The translations under genes and the position numbers were made by a program. Positions 1 to 12,618 of a stretch of DNA of 64,000 nt are shown piece by piece (positions within the stretch are counted from its first letter, which is position 1; each line of letters opens with the position of its first letter). Source of the DNA: Luzula sylvatica (taxonomy: Eukaryota; Streptophyta; Magnoliopsida; Poales; Juncaceae); the NCBI GenBank assembly GCA_946800325.1, contig OX326961.1, positions 5,310,655 to 5,374,654 of the forward strand, read 5' to 3'. The notes under the pieces were generated by a model, which saw nothing but the letters and a program-made list of their open reading frames with translations, did not search any database and was not told the origin of the DNA.

Positions 1-825
1 GATCTTTGTAAATAGTAAATCCTGATTTTACACAGGGTTTACTGCTACCGACTTCGTTAATAATCAGTAAAATTAACTTTGGTGCCAACATTAGTAAAAT
101 TGTCTCGAAGAACTCAAAATTCAAAAAACTTATAATCACAAGCTAGTATCTTACATCTCAAAAGCAAATAAACAAAGCCTAAATTACATCTCAAAAGCAA
201 ACTCTAATATTGAATTTCTAAACTTGACTTTGAGTTCGGCCTCCTGTAGGGAATATATATTTTAATTAACTATTTCTCTTGCCATGGTCACATAACAAGA
301 TAAGCCATTTTAATTGATCAATTAAGGCAGATTAATTAATAAATTAAATTAATTTGAGAATTTAAGTGATTGTTCAATCAAATAATCTTCTAATCTCAGC
401 ATTTAAGTCACATAACAAGATAAGCCTTCCCTATGTTGATGTAACTATATTGCTTTTTTGCCTATTTCTCTATAATATTTAATTTCCTAACTCCTATAAT
501 ATGACTAATTATATGAAATGTTTTCATGATCTACATCTTAAATTATTTGACGTTGGATGAGATAACAAGGTTGGACCTCAGTTTACTCCAATATCTTAAA
601 TTATTTGATGCTCATATTTTGAATAGTATTTCATGTAGTTCTTTGATAAAATTTCTTGCAAGTTCTTTTAATACTATAGTCAGTACACTATATACTATAT
701 AATTGTGATCTCCTCAAAAAATTTTACTTTTTTTTTGTCATGCATAAGGTATTGAGTAATGCATATGGTATTGCGTGAACGTGAAAACAATTTTGTTTTG
801 CTAGATCTTTTTATTTTATATATTA
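1..825. other. AT-rich intergenic sequence, no gene seen
   Basis: No reading frame of coding character, RNA gene or element terminus was recognised here. The sequence is AT-rich with short direct repeats such as the phrase 'cacataacaagataagcc', which occurs at about 290 and again at about 409. Confidence 0.6.
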
Positions 826-858
826 CTAGTAAAAGTCCCGCGCTTCGCTGCGAAGAGT
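826..858 (-). mobile_element. Helitron 3' terminus (minus strand)
   Basis: Read on the minus strand, a perfect hairpin (CTTCGC, one-base loop, GCGAAG; plus positions 843-855) is followed by CGCGGGACTTTTA and then CTAG at 829-826, with a T immediately outside. A GC-rich hairpin about 10-15 bases before a terminal CTRR, with insertion between A and T, is the diagnostic 3' end of plant Helitrons. The element body would run towards higher coordinates. I could not place its 5' TC end, so only the terminus is annotated. Confidence 0.65.
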
Positions 859-3490
859 TTAATATGGCTGTTAAGTAAAATTATATAATCATCATTATTG
901 TTTTGATATTAACATTCGTACATAAATGTTACATAAAATATGTAGTTTTTGTTTTATCATGTATCATTGTTATACATCCAACAAAGTATTATTAGACAAT
1001 AAAAACAAAACCAAACACGATAAAATTAATGACTAAGAGTTAATCAAGCTAAGTTACAATAAGAATGTCAAATTACTTTTATACAATCTGTTATTTGACT
1101 CGAACAAGTTGCGACACATATCACATTCACTCACAAAATATAATTCACTTTCAGAATAAAATACACTCACAAAATATGTGTTTGTCTTCTTTCCAAAATG
1201 TCACACAAAACATATACACTCAAAAAGCATAATAAACTTTCAAAATGTCTTATTTTTTTAACATAAAACAATTTTATTTCATCATAAAATATGCAAATGA
1301 ACAATAAAATTTTAATCAACAAAAAAAATTGAAGTGATTCTTGAAGGCCTTCATGGTCATAATTTTGAACGACTCACTGTTAACTCGTCAGATAACTTGA
1401 TTTTCGTCGTTAATTTCATTTTCATCCTTGCTTCCATCTTTTTCTTCATTATTTTATTTAAGAGAGATGGATCTGAAAAAAATCTTATCCTCTAGATATC
1501 TATCATTTCGTAATGATAAATGCTGAAATGTTCTCTTTAAACCAAAAACCTCCTAAATGCTAAAAATAACATAAAGTAACATTAGATTGCTGAATTGAAA
1601 GAAAAAAAATTGTGAGTTCTTGTAAAATAAAAACCAAAATATTCCTGAAAATTTCAAAAGAGCCTTTTAAATGTTGAAAATTGCCAAAAAGAATGGAAGA
1701 TTTCGTCAATTTATTAAAATATCCTAAATACATATGTACCCACAAAATAAACAAATTGTGCACAAAAAAAATTTAATTTTACAAATGTGCAGAAGACCCC
1801 CTCAAATATCTAAAAATTGTGTTAATTTCCCAACAATCCAGACTTTTTGCACAAAAAGAAGAAAAAAAAACTAAAATGCTGAAATTTAAAAAACAATACA
1901 TTTAAAATTCCGAAAATAGAAATAAAAGAAAATTTCCGAATACTCCTAAAAGATGCTGAAAATTAAGAAATACCCTTAATATTGCGAAAATTGGAAAAAA
2001 AAAACTAATATTGGTAAATTCAAATAAAAACTCAATCAGTACTGAAAATTTGGAATAAACCCTTTAAAAAATTGAAATTTCAGAGATCATAAAAATTGCA
2101 CAAAATCCTTTAAAAATTTACAAATACGAAAATAACAGACCTATAAACTTAGTAAAATATGAAAATATATACCTCTCTAAAAGCAGAATAATATAAAAAA
2201 TACCCATATAATAATTCAAAATAAATTAAGCAGACCTCTCGAAAAGTTGAAACTTTCAGAAATGTTGTTTTAGGATCCAAAAATATCAAATATACTCTTT
2301 AAAACATAAAATTCCAAAATAGTCTTGTAAAGATCGAAAATATGGGATATAGCCTTGAAAAATGCAAAAGACAAAAATATTTAAACCTGAAAATATAAAA
2401 TTGGTGATAACACTTCAATTATTTGCTGTTTCAGTATTAACCTATAGAAAACCATACTTTTTTCTTTTCTTTCTAAACTATCCTCTTTAACCTCTTATAA
2501 TATCAATGAAAAAATAAAAATGAAAAACAAATTGCTTTCTTGATCCGTTTCAGTGCTCTATCCGTAAAAAAATCAATCTTTTTTAGATGAATTAATAATT
2601 TAATCAAAGTTGTAAAATGAAATGTAAGAGTGTTACTTTGGTTTCCCAAAAAAGAAAATCAGAAGTAAGATAAATTCGACACACACTATATTTCAGAGCT
2701 TAGTCATGACTCAGAGATATTCTAATTCTTGCGGGATGTCAAAATGTTCGAGCGTAAACAAATGGAGCAATTACAGCTCAAAGTATTTCGAATTTTAATT
2801 CGTAATTGCTTACGAAAATAACTTTCAATCTTTTTTCTATAAATCAACACATTGGATTGACCTATCTACGAAAAATTAAATTAGGAGTCCATGTTTAATT
2901 TGAATGTAAACTATATAGTCGTTAAGTAATGATTACTTACGTGCCGTGTGCAATTGGTTTCGTCTCGAATTCCAGAATCCATACTTTCCTCGATTTATTC
3001 AGAACCAGTATTTGTATTCTCGTCAGAATCATCTTCCCACCTTCATCATCAGATGTATCTTCATGAATTTATAAAGGAAATTTAATTCAATTCCTTCAGA
3101 ATAAGTAAAAAACAACTTATTTAAAAAAATAGTGGAATTAATCAATCAAAAAGTTGCAACACAATACCTATTAACATGCTCTGATCGCCTATAATCAACG
3201 GACCACTGGATGCCTATATTTTGAGCTCCGTTAAGGAGATTGCTGGGGTTTGGACCATTAGCGACAGAGAATTAAAATTTATGTGGTTTCGACCATTAGC
3301 AACAGAGAAATTAAATTGCTTCACTAAGAGATTTTAAAAATTTCAAAAAAAATTATACCTTGACAAGAAAGGAGATGGCAATCGAAATTATTGTTTAATA
3401 CCTATGAAATGAGTTTGGTATTTGGATCTTGAAATATGAAAAAACTTCTTAAGAGTAATTTCATCGAACACCTTATCATCACAAGGTTTT
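859..3490. other. AT-rich stretch, possible Helitron body, no gene seen
   Basis: The stretch lies on the inner side of the Helitron 3' end at 826 and may be its body. It is rich in A-runs and short phrases such as 'gctgaaaatt', and no coding frame with recognisable protein character was found on either strand. Confidence 0.4.
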
Positions 3491-6291
3491 GCCTTTAAAT
3501 TTACGATAGCCTATTTTTGAATTTGAAATAAACATTGCATGACACTTTACTGAATTGCAATTATTATTCATTAATCATAAATTTCAAGTATTGGAGAGGG
3601 ATAATTGATTGTAAATAAATTTCGAAATTGCTAAACTAAGAGGCTTTAAAAAAATGAGTAAAAATTTGTACCTAACAAAGGAGAAGACAATAGAAGCTAT
3701 TGGAAAGAGGGATAATCTAATCATCCACAAGCATCAATTGAATGCACTTGTTTGAACACGTGGATCTCATCGGAAAGAGGAAGTTTGTGGAACCCAATAT
3801 TAGTACCACTCTTTTCAGCCTGCAGTAACTATCCGCTGGTTATCGCAAGAAAATAGCAGAGAAGGAATGGCGACCGAAAAGAGAAAGAGAAGAAGTGACG
3901 ATAATGTTTAGAAGAGAAAGAGATCGATAGGTACCATCCGGATGAATCTGAGGAGGCGTTTCCTTTCTGTGCGAGCGCGTGCTGGGAGTTAAGTGATAGG
4001 AGCCTTTCTTCGTGCGAGACGTGAAGGCGGGAAGAGATGGCTTGAGGCTTGAGGCTTGAGGCGTGAAGAGACGAGAAGTCTTTATGTTTAGAAGAGATGT
4101 TATGCTCTGTGGGAGGCGTAATGGAAGAGAAGGGAATCATGGCCCATGGCCCCCATGGGGGTGGGAGAAACATTTAATTACTATTTAGCGATCATTTGAC
4201 ATCCAGTTTAGTAGAAAATTGATGACGTGGCATCATCATATTTGAGAAAAGTGTTTATAAAATATTTTAGTAGGATTAATATTTACTGAACCGGAGGGGC
4301 CTATTCAAAATGAAATTTGGGTTATTAATATTACTGAACTGGAGGGGCCTATTTCAAACAGTGACAAACAATTCATTTGGATTACTAATATTCTCCCTCC
4401 TAGAAAAATTTCAGCCCATTGCTGCGGATTTATCACGTAAAAGTCAAATATATATTTTTTTCCCTTGACGATGAAAATAAAAAATGACACACCCAAATAA
4501 TAGCATTGTAATAGATAAAAACTAAAAACTAAAACAATTTAAACACAATTTGAAATATAAATTACTAACATTACGAACATATTACTCGAGATGCAAAAAC
4601 TTGCGAAATTTGGTGTGTTGACTAACTTGAAATCAATAATAAAATTTCATAACATAGTTATTTCCGCGACAATACAGAAAATATATTTGACTTTTACATG
4701 ACTACGTACTTTATTAATTTTAATCCTCACACAATTATAGAAATAACTCTAATTCTCTTGCATCTCGAGCAACATGGCTACATGACTACGATTATTCCGC
4801 TCGGTATCCAAACTCCCATCATACATTGCACGGAAAGCGATAGACCAAGCAACACAATGGACAAGAATAGGACGTTAAGGAGATTTAGATATATATCTAG
4901 GTTTTTTTGTTAGTTCTTTCTTTTCACGAGCTTCTCCACAAAGAGTTAGCTTACGTTTGTAAATTTTTTTTATATATAAATTTTTAGGATGGCATTGCCT
5001 CCTAATTCCAAAAAAAAAAACATGGCTACATATTTTATTACTTGAACCCCCTAACTACAAACAGGTACAAACATTGACAACAAAATTTTCTTTTCTTTTT
5101 TATTAAATTGACATCAAAATTTAAATGCATGATTTTTCCCAGCCTAGACACATTGATAATTTCATAATGTCCTCAAGTCTTAATTTTCATGTCAACATTC
5201 TGGAGTCGCAAAGCAGTCAAAAATCGTTTTCTTGTTTTACCGAGATCCTTAAAAACTTAGAAGTCTGGCGGACTCTGGTTATTGGGGAAGAACTAAATTA
5301 AGATATCTATTATTTATTCAGCACGAGAGGTATTACTATTAGGGGAAGTTCTATCCTGCACCCGTTTACAAGAATATTTTGGATATTTGAGCAATTAATT
5401 ATATTGTAAAAAGATGTATCATAAAATTTATTTTTTAGGAAGATTTTTGTTTAAATGAACAACAAAAAATTCCAACTTATTTAAACATTAATTGATAAAT
5501 ATATTTGATATCTTATCTTAAATATTCATAAATAAATAATTACTCCAAATATCCTTGAAAATTGATGTATGATAAGGAAATGGATGTATGATAGAAGCCC
5601 CCCTACTATTATATAGTAGCTCAAGCGCAAAATCATACTTACACTCACCTATGGATTATATTTAACAACATGATAAACTAACGACTAACGAGCAATCAAC
5701 CATTTGGTCCATCTCTGATTATGTAAAGATTGGATAGGGCTTCAGCTAATCAACCATGGATAAACTAACGAGCAATCATAATCCCCTTTTAGTTAAACTC
5801 AAACCATCATATTCAAGAGCCATCAGAAGATTTCAAATCGAAAATTGGTGGCACACAAGATTTTAATGTAACTTCGTATGAAATTGGTTCTCTAAATTAA
5901 AACAAAAAATGGGATTATGCAATGAGCAACATTAAGGAAGATATTAGGGATTTTAATTGTGACAACATTAATTGAGTATCTTAACCATCCTTTCTCACAA
6001 AATGTTCAAAATATCACATATGAACAAAATCTATTCTCACAAAAGATTTAAGATATCAATTTTATTTATTCAATTGTATGAACATTTTTAATTTTAAATC
6101 GCACTTAATAGTCTACATATTCTCACAAAATGTTCAAAATATCACATATACCCGCCATGGTAATTGGTTAGTAGGAATATCATTATTTACTTGCAATTTT
6201 CTCAAAGAAAAATCATACCTGAAAGAAACTGTTGAATACTAATCAGTTATCAAAATTCAACATACACACACTTACGTGATTCAACACGTAA

Positions 6292-6332
<41 letters not shown>

Positions 6333-6376
6333 TGACGAGGACGACCCATTTCCTTAAAAAAAAAAAAAGGAAAATG

Positions 6377-6610
6377 TTGAACATCCCCTATTATTCTCCC
6401 CCACGAGTCTTGATGGCGTGGATATGAGTTAACACATCAAGAATTAACACATAAATACATGATTTAACATCTTAATTTGTGGTTTTATTATCTTATTTTA
6501 TGATTGAACATCAAAATAAAACGTTAAATCATGTATTTTTGTATTAATTCTTAAGGTGTTAATTCATATCCACGTCATCAAGACATTTGGTGTGGATTGG
6601 GGGTATGTAA
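6377..6610. mobile_element. Palindromic MITE inside repeat copy A
   Basis: Outer arms are inversely repeated: 'gtggatatgagttaacac' near 6417 pairs with 'gtgttaattcatatccac' near 6555. Inner phrases such as 'catgatttaac' and 'gttaaatcatg' also pair. A related element of similar size lies at 28741-28970 and the orthologous copy is in repeat B at 21724-21957. Target duplication is not resolved. Confidence 0.6.
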
Positions 6611-6877
6611 ATCACTGCTCAAAAAAATAATAATGATGATGACATAATTACTTTTATGTACTAGAATAATACTCATTATGTATTTAGATCCGCATCTAAT
6701 TTTTGTATTCGTTCAAACTACAAAGCACCTATCTTTCTTATCACACACAGGGAATCTTTTGTTCAAATCTTCACCAAAACTGTTTCGATTATATTGGGGG
6801 GTCAAATTTGTAAGAGACTTTGTTTAATAGTTTAATGAGGAATTCAGATAACAAGATTGGTTTAATTTTCATAGTAT

Positions 6878-7084
6878 GACTTTTAAAGTATATGAATTTG
6901 GGTTTGTGAAATAATCCCAACAACAAAAAGTAGAAAGAGGAGTTTTTTTTTCTAACTTTTTATATTCGTTCATTTAATTAGACTTTTAAAGTATATGAAT
7001 TTGGGTTTGTGAAATAATCCCAACAACAAAAAGTAGAAAGAGGAGTTTTTTTTTTCTAACTTTTTATATTCGTTCATTTAATTA
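6878..7084. repeat. Tandem duplication of about 103 bp
   Basis: Two adjacent copies (6878-6980 and 6981-7084) begin 'gacttttaaagtatatgaat' and differ essentially by one extra T in a T-run. The duplication lies inside the 339 bp that are present only in repeat copy A. Confidence 0.85.
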
Positions 7085-7465
7085 GAGTTTGACAATCTTA
7101 TTCTAGTGAAAGTTCAAATTTTCAACTAATATATTTTGAGATTTTATATCTTTTAAGTTCGCTAAGACAAAACCAGTCGTGTCACCTTAAAGTGAGATAC
7201 CCCTCAATTTCCTTGTGCCTTTCTCCTCTACTCACACTTATTTTCGTCCCAGAAATTTTCTTCAAATTTTCGGAAGAGAGAAAATGAAGGGAAGAGAAAA
7301 ATATCCATGTAATGAGTGGTAAGAAGAGGGGCATTCTTGATAACTCACATCTATAGTCATATCACCTTAAAGTCTATACACATGAGATATTTTTTAGAAA
7401 AGCAAATACAAATTGAGTTCTCTTTATTTAAATTTTATATTTTATATATGTAGGTATTTTAATTT

Positions 7466-7809
7466 GGAGCATTTCTGCACGTAATCTCTTTTAGAAAAAA
7501 AATTCAAAAACTAATTTCTTTTTCGAAAATATTCCAAAAATAACCTCCTTTTCGCAAATATTCCAAAAATAACCTCTTTCGGGTTTTTAAATCTCACCGC
7601 TACAGTGTTACGGGATTTTAAATCCCGCCGCTACAGTGTGCTACAGGATTTTAAAACACTGTAGCACGCTGTAGCGGCGAGATTTAAAAACCCGAAAGTA
7701 GTTATTTTTGAAATATTTGCGAAAAAGGGGTTATTTTTGGAATATTTTCGAAAAGAAGATTAGTTTTTGAATTTTTTTTTCTAAAAGGGGTTACACGCAG
7801 AAATGCTCC
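7466..7809. mobile_element. 344-bp foldback MITE with 9-bp target duplication (copy A)
   Basis: The whole element is a near-perfect inverted repeat. It begins GGAGCATTTCTGC and ends GCAGAAATGCTCC, and the arms meet around 'ccgctacagtgtgctacag'. It is flanked on both sides by the identical 9-mer TTTTAATTT (7457-7465 and 7810-7818). A 9-bp duplication with long inverted arms is typical of Mutator-type non-autonomous elements. The same insertion, with the same flanks, is in copy B, so it predates the A/B duplication. Confidence 0.8.
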
Positions 7810-8031
7810 TTTTAATTTTTAAGTTGTGTATAAATCTAACGAAATTGCTTTTATTTTGTGCTTTCACGTCAGCTCCTTTTCTGGCCATCTGATCTAATTT
7901 GATCATGGTTTTTCTTGTTGGACTGTTGGATGTTTATTTGATTGAGCTTGGCCGTCTGATTGAAGTGGGTGTAGGTGGGTTGCATTTTCCCACGGATGCT
8001 TATTCAAATGTACGAGAAAGTGATGCATTTT

Positions 8032-8380
8032 AACAGTTTTCTTCCTTCTATCTTTATATATGTTTTTCTTTGGCTTTACAGCCTTTGGATGTTTATGTAT
8101 GTTTTCTATGTTTTCCCTCTCCTCTTTATTATTTGGCTCTATGATGTGTACTGAGGGCTTAACAGAAGAACTTGGTACATTTATTATTTCCTTAACAGGT
8201 AATATAGCTGTAAAATCATTATCAATTAATTTAATTGAATTTGGAATTTTAGTGTTTATTTTGCAATTAATAGAGAGTTTAATCCCATGAATTATTTTTG
8301 TTGGTATGTAGGAACCAACAGATATTAATGTACCAATTGGTTCAATGATTCTAACTAGGGAGATTGGATTGCAATATATA
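8032..8380 (-). pseudogene. Downstream part of the split CCHC (gag/ORF1-like) protein gene
   Basis: On the minus strand an open frame runs from the edge of the inserted TIR element through residues such as IEPIGTLISVGSYIPTKI and a lysine-rich tail, then continues into repeat copy A, where it stops near 7910. Removing the 8381-12618 insertion and one copy of its TATATA flank joins this frame in phase to the CCHC-encoding frame at 12619-13121 (reading VPDIYCNPISL across the junction). Both parts were therefore one protein-coding region before the insertion. The part beyond 8031 lies in the repeat and may be read-through. Function beyond nucleic-acid-binding gag/ORF1 type is not known. Confidence 0.6.
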
Positions 8381-9067
8381 ATAATGGTTCTGAAACTCGG
8401 ACTCGGCTAGCTCCGGAGACTCGGAACTCGGACGACTCGGACGAGTCAAAAAAAAAACTCGGACGATTAGTAAAAAAATCGGAAAAAATAGAAATAAATA
8501 AAATAAATTTTTTTAAAAATAAATAACCATTCATAAACATGATACACACAAATTCAACTAATAAAACCTAAATTTTTATACTGTAAAGTGAAGTATGCCT
8601 AGTATGGCTAGTATGGCTGAAATAAAGTATGTACTGTAAAATCTTTATGCAATGTAAAAATGAAATTGAAGGATGTGTAAAATAAAGACAATTTTTATAC
8701 AACTACAATCCATTTTAATATAACAATCTTTAAAAAAAAAAAAAAAAAAAAAATCACATCTCATATGCAAAATATCATTCGAATCTGGATGGTATGTATG
8801 TATATTTGTAAATTGTAAGCCTACCCTTAAAACTTTTAGTTTCTTTTATCAATTTCGATTTTCATAAATTTAGGAGTAAAATAAAGACAATTTTTATATA
8901 ACTACAATTCATTTTGATATAACAATCTTTAAAAAAAAAATTAAAAAAAAAAAATAACCTGAATTTTAGGAATAAAAAATAATTTTAAAACAAAATAATT
9001 TAAAAAATAAATAAATTATAGATAAATAAACTTGTATAAAAACTATAATATTTAACGATAGAATAGT

Positions 9068-9070
<3 letters not shown>

Positions 9071-9110
<40 letters not shown>
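9071..9110. repeat. (TA)n microsatellite, left of nested element
   Basis: About 20 TA units directly abut the left end of the nested TIR element. A second TA tract (11941-11967) abuts its right end, consistent with insertion into a TA tract. Confidence 0.9.
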
Positions 9111-9112
<2 letters not shown>

Positions 9113-9119
<7 letters not shown>

Positions 9120-11934
9120 TAACTAAAAAGCTTGTACAAGCTAGACCTACTTTTTGCTTGTAAATATTTTACCGTTGGATGTGCTTTAAGATGCGCGCTG
9201 AAAAACACCTCCGTGAACCAAACAACCATCCGTCAATTTACAGCCTCCGTTAAAAAGATTAGCACGTCTCCTCATTTTTCTTCTCTTCGAAAGCATCTTT
9301 TCTTCTTCCCTGTCGCACGAGAGGGCTGAAGATGAAAATCTCTTCTCTTTTCCTCCATCTGTTTCGCAATGGATAGTGCTTGCCCATGGTTAGCAAAATC
9401 TCTTCTCTCTAATAAACACTAATTTGGTCACGAACTCTTCTTTCGTGTTGACTGTATTTTTTTTTTCTTAACTTCGTTCAAATGGACAGATTTTTGATTT
9501 TTTGGGTCTTAATTGAGATTGTTAACAATCAATTTAACTAATAGGTGCTCAATGTGGCGAAGTTTTATGTATTGGGCCTTGTTTTGACGAATTGTGTGCT
9601 GAATGGCGCTAATTAGGGTTCACTAAGCTCAATTTAAGGTTTATTAGGGATTAAGGGTGCTGATTGGGAGCATGTCAACAATAAATTGAACTGATATGGT
9701 GCCGGATTTGGCTATTTTTTATAAATTAGGGCTGGCTAATTATGATTCATTAAGTTTCTTTTGGGTTTATTAGGAATTTAAGGTGCTGATTGGGAGAAAA
9801 TTAGGGCTTATTAGGCCGTAATTACATGTTTACTTTGTTCTCTAATTGTGTTGTTTATATATACACACACACGCATGAGTAGAGAAGTGGATACTAGAAT
9901 CACAAAGCAATGTTAAGGTAAACTTTGTAGTTTGGTCCTCTCAATAATTTCTTATCATGTATTTATGCTTTACTTCATTCTTTTGTTGACATATATCTTG
10001 TACATCAGAAAGCCATCTGTCAAGTGAACAAGAGGTCTATATTGCCGAGATCGTTGCCATCAAGAGTACTCGTCTTGCCAAGAGTAGTTTTCACGCTTAT
10101 GATGGTGATAGGGTATGTTATACTTGTTCAAGTGGCATGTGCAAAATCTGAAGAGAAGAAACCGATTAAGATACAATTACAATGTTTTGAGAATAAATTT
10201 GAATTATTAGAAATGAAGTTACTAAATAGACGTGAATACCGTATCACATTGATGACTATGTGTTAAGAGTTGTATTTATTGCTAATGTGTTGTAATAGTG
10301 ATTTTGTACTAGGATTTGAGTAATTAGGGTTGGACGTATTAGTATAGTCTTAATTTGAATTATCTTCTGACAATTAGTATGGGGAACATGCGATTTGTTT
10401 GGAAATAAGATTAAGAAATGCAAGTTAATATTGTTTTTTCAAAAAGATGTAATCTAGTATTGTTAGTAATGTAAATAAGGTTAAGAAACTTAACTTGTTT
10501 GGATAGTTACGTTTAATCAATAATGAAAATTAGTATTGGCAACTGTGATTTGTTTGTCATATTTGCGAATTTATTTAATTGGAGTTTTTTTAATGCATTT
10601 AAAAGATTAGCACTATACTGAACTAGTATTGTAATTTGTATCTGGTCACTGTGAATGAGCAAATAAAAATACAAAATAAAAAATGCAAACACAACCCTAA
10701 AATTGTTGGACTTGCATTTATACGCTATACACTATGTAAGCATGCAGCAGTTCAAATAGAAACACATACAATAACTGTGTGTATTGTACCAGTCAAGACT
10801 AACATATTCAACTCTAATTACTCAACCCTACTACATAATCACTATTAGAACATCTTAGCCATAATACGATGATCCTAACGTCTTTGACATTGTAATTGAG
10901 CTCCATTCTTCAAGTCTATCTTCGTAACATTATAATTGGAGCTTCATTTCTAATGAAATCAATCTATTATCTGAACATTGCAATTGGAGTTCGATGATGA
11001 TTAATATGGCTCTCCTCTTCGAATTTTCAATAGGATGCCATAATTCAATCGAAACTTCTGCAACATAGTAATTGGAGCTTCTATTCGAATTCTTTAGATC
11101 TATTATCGAAACATTGTACTTGGAGCTTCATTTATAATTAGATTCATTTATAGTAATTGGCTTCGGCCTCCTCGAATTTACACTGCCACCACAAAAAGAA
11201 CATAGGATTAGTTATAAACCCGATAACTTTGGCAAAATTTCACAAAAATGTTCGAAGAAACAGTGATCTTCATGTCTTATACAAAGAATGTTCAGTACCA
11301 TTCTAAGAGGCATGAGAGCATTTAATCGAACACGTGCGGTGCAGTACCAGCCTATTCGGCAGCTTAATTCTCTCTCAACAGGCAGTACCAGCATTTAATC
11401 GAACCCGATAGCTTTGGCTATTTGAGTGAGGTGCCAGAATAATTCTCTCTCAATAGGCAGATTCCCATTGTAATTAGCCAGTCCAAATAGGTACTTCGTT
11501 TGATCGTACCAGTCCAAATCGTTACTTCAATTAACCAGTTCCACCTCAAATCAGGGTCAAAAAACTCAAATCAGGGCCGCCAATTATACTATGTTCGTCC
11601 TCTGATAGTGGTTGGTACGTCTAGGGCACGAACCTCCTCTTAGAGAGTCGATCTAGGGCACGAACCTCCTCTTAGAGAGTCATTCTTCCTCTTCTTAGAG
11701 AACATCGGGAGAGCAGCGTCGCTGGAGAGAGTCGATCTGGAGGGTCCCTTGAGAGAGCAGCTCGTAAGAAGAAGAGGAACATATGCGAGCGAAGGTTTTG
11801 ACGGAGAAGGAAGGTTTTGACGGAGATTTTTTCTAATTAACGGGAGAGTGGTTTTCTCAAATCATGATGGGGATCCGATGGCTAGGAACTTACAAGCAAA
11901 AAACAGGTCTAACTTGTACAAGTTTTTTAGTTAT

Positions 11935-11940
<6 letters not shown>
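9113..11940. mobile_element. Nested 2.8-kb TIR element with gene-like exons
   Basis: The termini are inverted copies of about 51 bp (9113-9163 and 11890-11940) with about six mismatches. Each includes a palindromic core (AGCTTGTACAAGCT on the left, ACTTGTACAAGT on the right). Both ends sit in TA microsatellites. The interior has gene-like composition: CT-rich leader-like sequence at 9240-9390, GT/AG-bounded segments, and an open stretch near 10009-10140 reading SHLSSEQEVYIAEIVAI and ending in CYTCSSGMCKI. I do not recognise this protein. A 31-bp direct repeat ('ctagggcacgaacctcctct') occurs at 11618-11681. The arrangement is like a Pack-MULE that captured host exons, but the donor gene is unknown. 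Confidence 0.5.

Positions 11941-11967
<27 letters not shown>
11941..11967. repeat. (TA)n microsatellite, right of nested element
   Basis: About 13 TA units immediately follow the right TIR of the nested element, matching the TA tract on its left side. Confidence 0.9.
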
Positions 11968-12104
11968 TGCATTTATATGCATTGTTTTTTTTTATAAAAA
12001 ATTATTTTAATACACATACAAAGACCTAATACCAATAATTTATTTTATACACATATAACCTGAATTTTATTTTAAGTACTTTAAAAACTTGAAAAATAAT
12101 AACC

Positions 12105-12346
12105 TGATTTGTGTATTCCCAAATCGGGATTCAATTTCTCAGTTTTTTATTATCTTAAAAAAACCAGTTCTTTAAGTCTGTCTTTTTTTTAAACTGATGA
12201 AACCAAGAAAAGGATTCTCATCTTCTGATTTGTGTATTCCCAAATCGGGATTCAATTTCTCAGTTTTTTATTATCTTAAAAAACCAGTTCTTTAATTCTG
12301 TCTTTTTTTAAAACTGATGAAACCAAGAAAAGGATTCTCATCTTCT
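12105..12346. repeat. 121-bp tandem duplication
   Basis: Two consecutive near-identical copies (12105-12225 and 12226-12346) each begin 'tgatttgtgtattcccaaat' and end 'ggattctcatcttct'. They differ only by A/T-run lengths and isolated substitutions. Confidence 0.85.
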
Positions 12347-12618
12347 CCAATTGAAAATCGGGATTCTTTTTCAAAACATAACAACCAACAATGGTGCTCC
12401 TCTCTCTCTCGAGATGCTCTGGTGGGTAGGAAGAAATGATGTTCATCTTGATAAGTCGCTCTAAGTTTCTCAGTACGAACTATAGTATATACACCATTCT
12501 AAAAATAAATAAAAAATCGGATCCGAGTTATCCGGGCCATACTCGGGTCGGGTGTGGCCGAGTCCGAGTCAACTCGGCCGAGTTTTTTTTGACTCGGCCG
12601 AGTCTCAGAACCATGAAT

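Larger units (their letters stand above)
3491..8031. repeat. Long direct repeat, copy A (about 4.5 kb)
   Basis: This block is repeated in the same orientation as copy B (13505-28634, after subtracting two later insertions). Similarity starts abruptly at 'gcctttaaattta' and stops abruptly after 'gatgcatttt'. By eye the copies differ by scattered substitutions, small indels and one 339-bp difference (6881-7219 is present only in A). Contents shared by both copies are a G/A-rich stretch with 'gaggcttgaggcttgaggc' repeats, a TAA microsatellite near 6292, a palindromic MITE and a 344-bp foldback element. A and B flank a segment encoding a CCHC protein, so they could be the giant LTRs of a LARD-like element or a segmental duplication. 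No TG...CA ends, target duplication or primer site could be confirmed. Confidence 0.8.
8381..12618. mobile_element. 4.2-kb terminal-inverted-repeat element inserted in the CCHC gene
   Basis: The left end reads ATGGTTCTGAAACTCGGACT from about 8384. The right end, reversed, reads ATGGTTCTGAGACTCGGCCG from about 12614. Both ends continue into ACTCGG-rich subterminal sequence with a poly-A/T spacer. The flanks are the low-complexity hexamer TATATA on both sides (8375-8380, 12619-12624), so the target duplication is plausible but not unique. The superfamily is undetermined (hAT or MULE are possible). It holds a 121-bp tandem duplication and a complete second TIR element. No transposase frame was seen, so it is non-autonomous or decayed. 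Confidence 0.65.

Noticed and set aside
3829..4173. 114-codon minus-strand frame, repeated at 13844-14184
   Set aside because: In copy B the frame is altered by small indels ('ggcccccatgggggtggg' versus 'ggcccatggggtggg'), so it is not conserved between two nearly identical repeats.
8060..8290. Hydrophobic 76-codon plus-strand frame resembling a membrane protein
   Set aside because: It is the antisense of the CCHC-protein frame on the minus strand, which joins in phase to the zinc-knuckle part across the TIR insertion.
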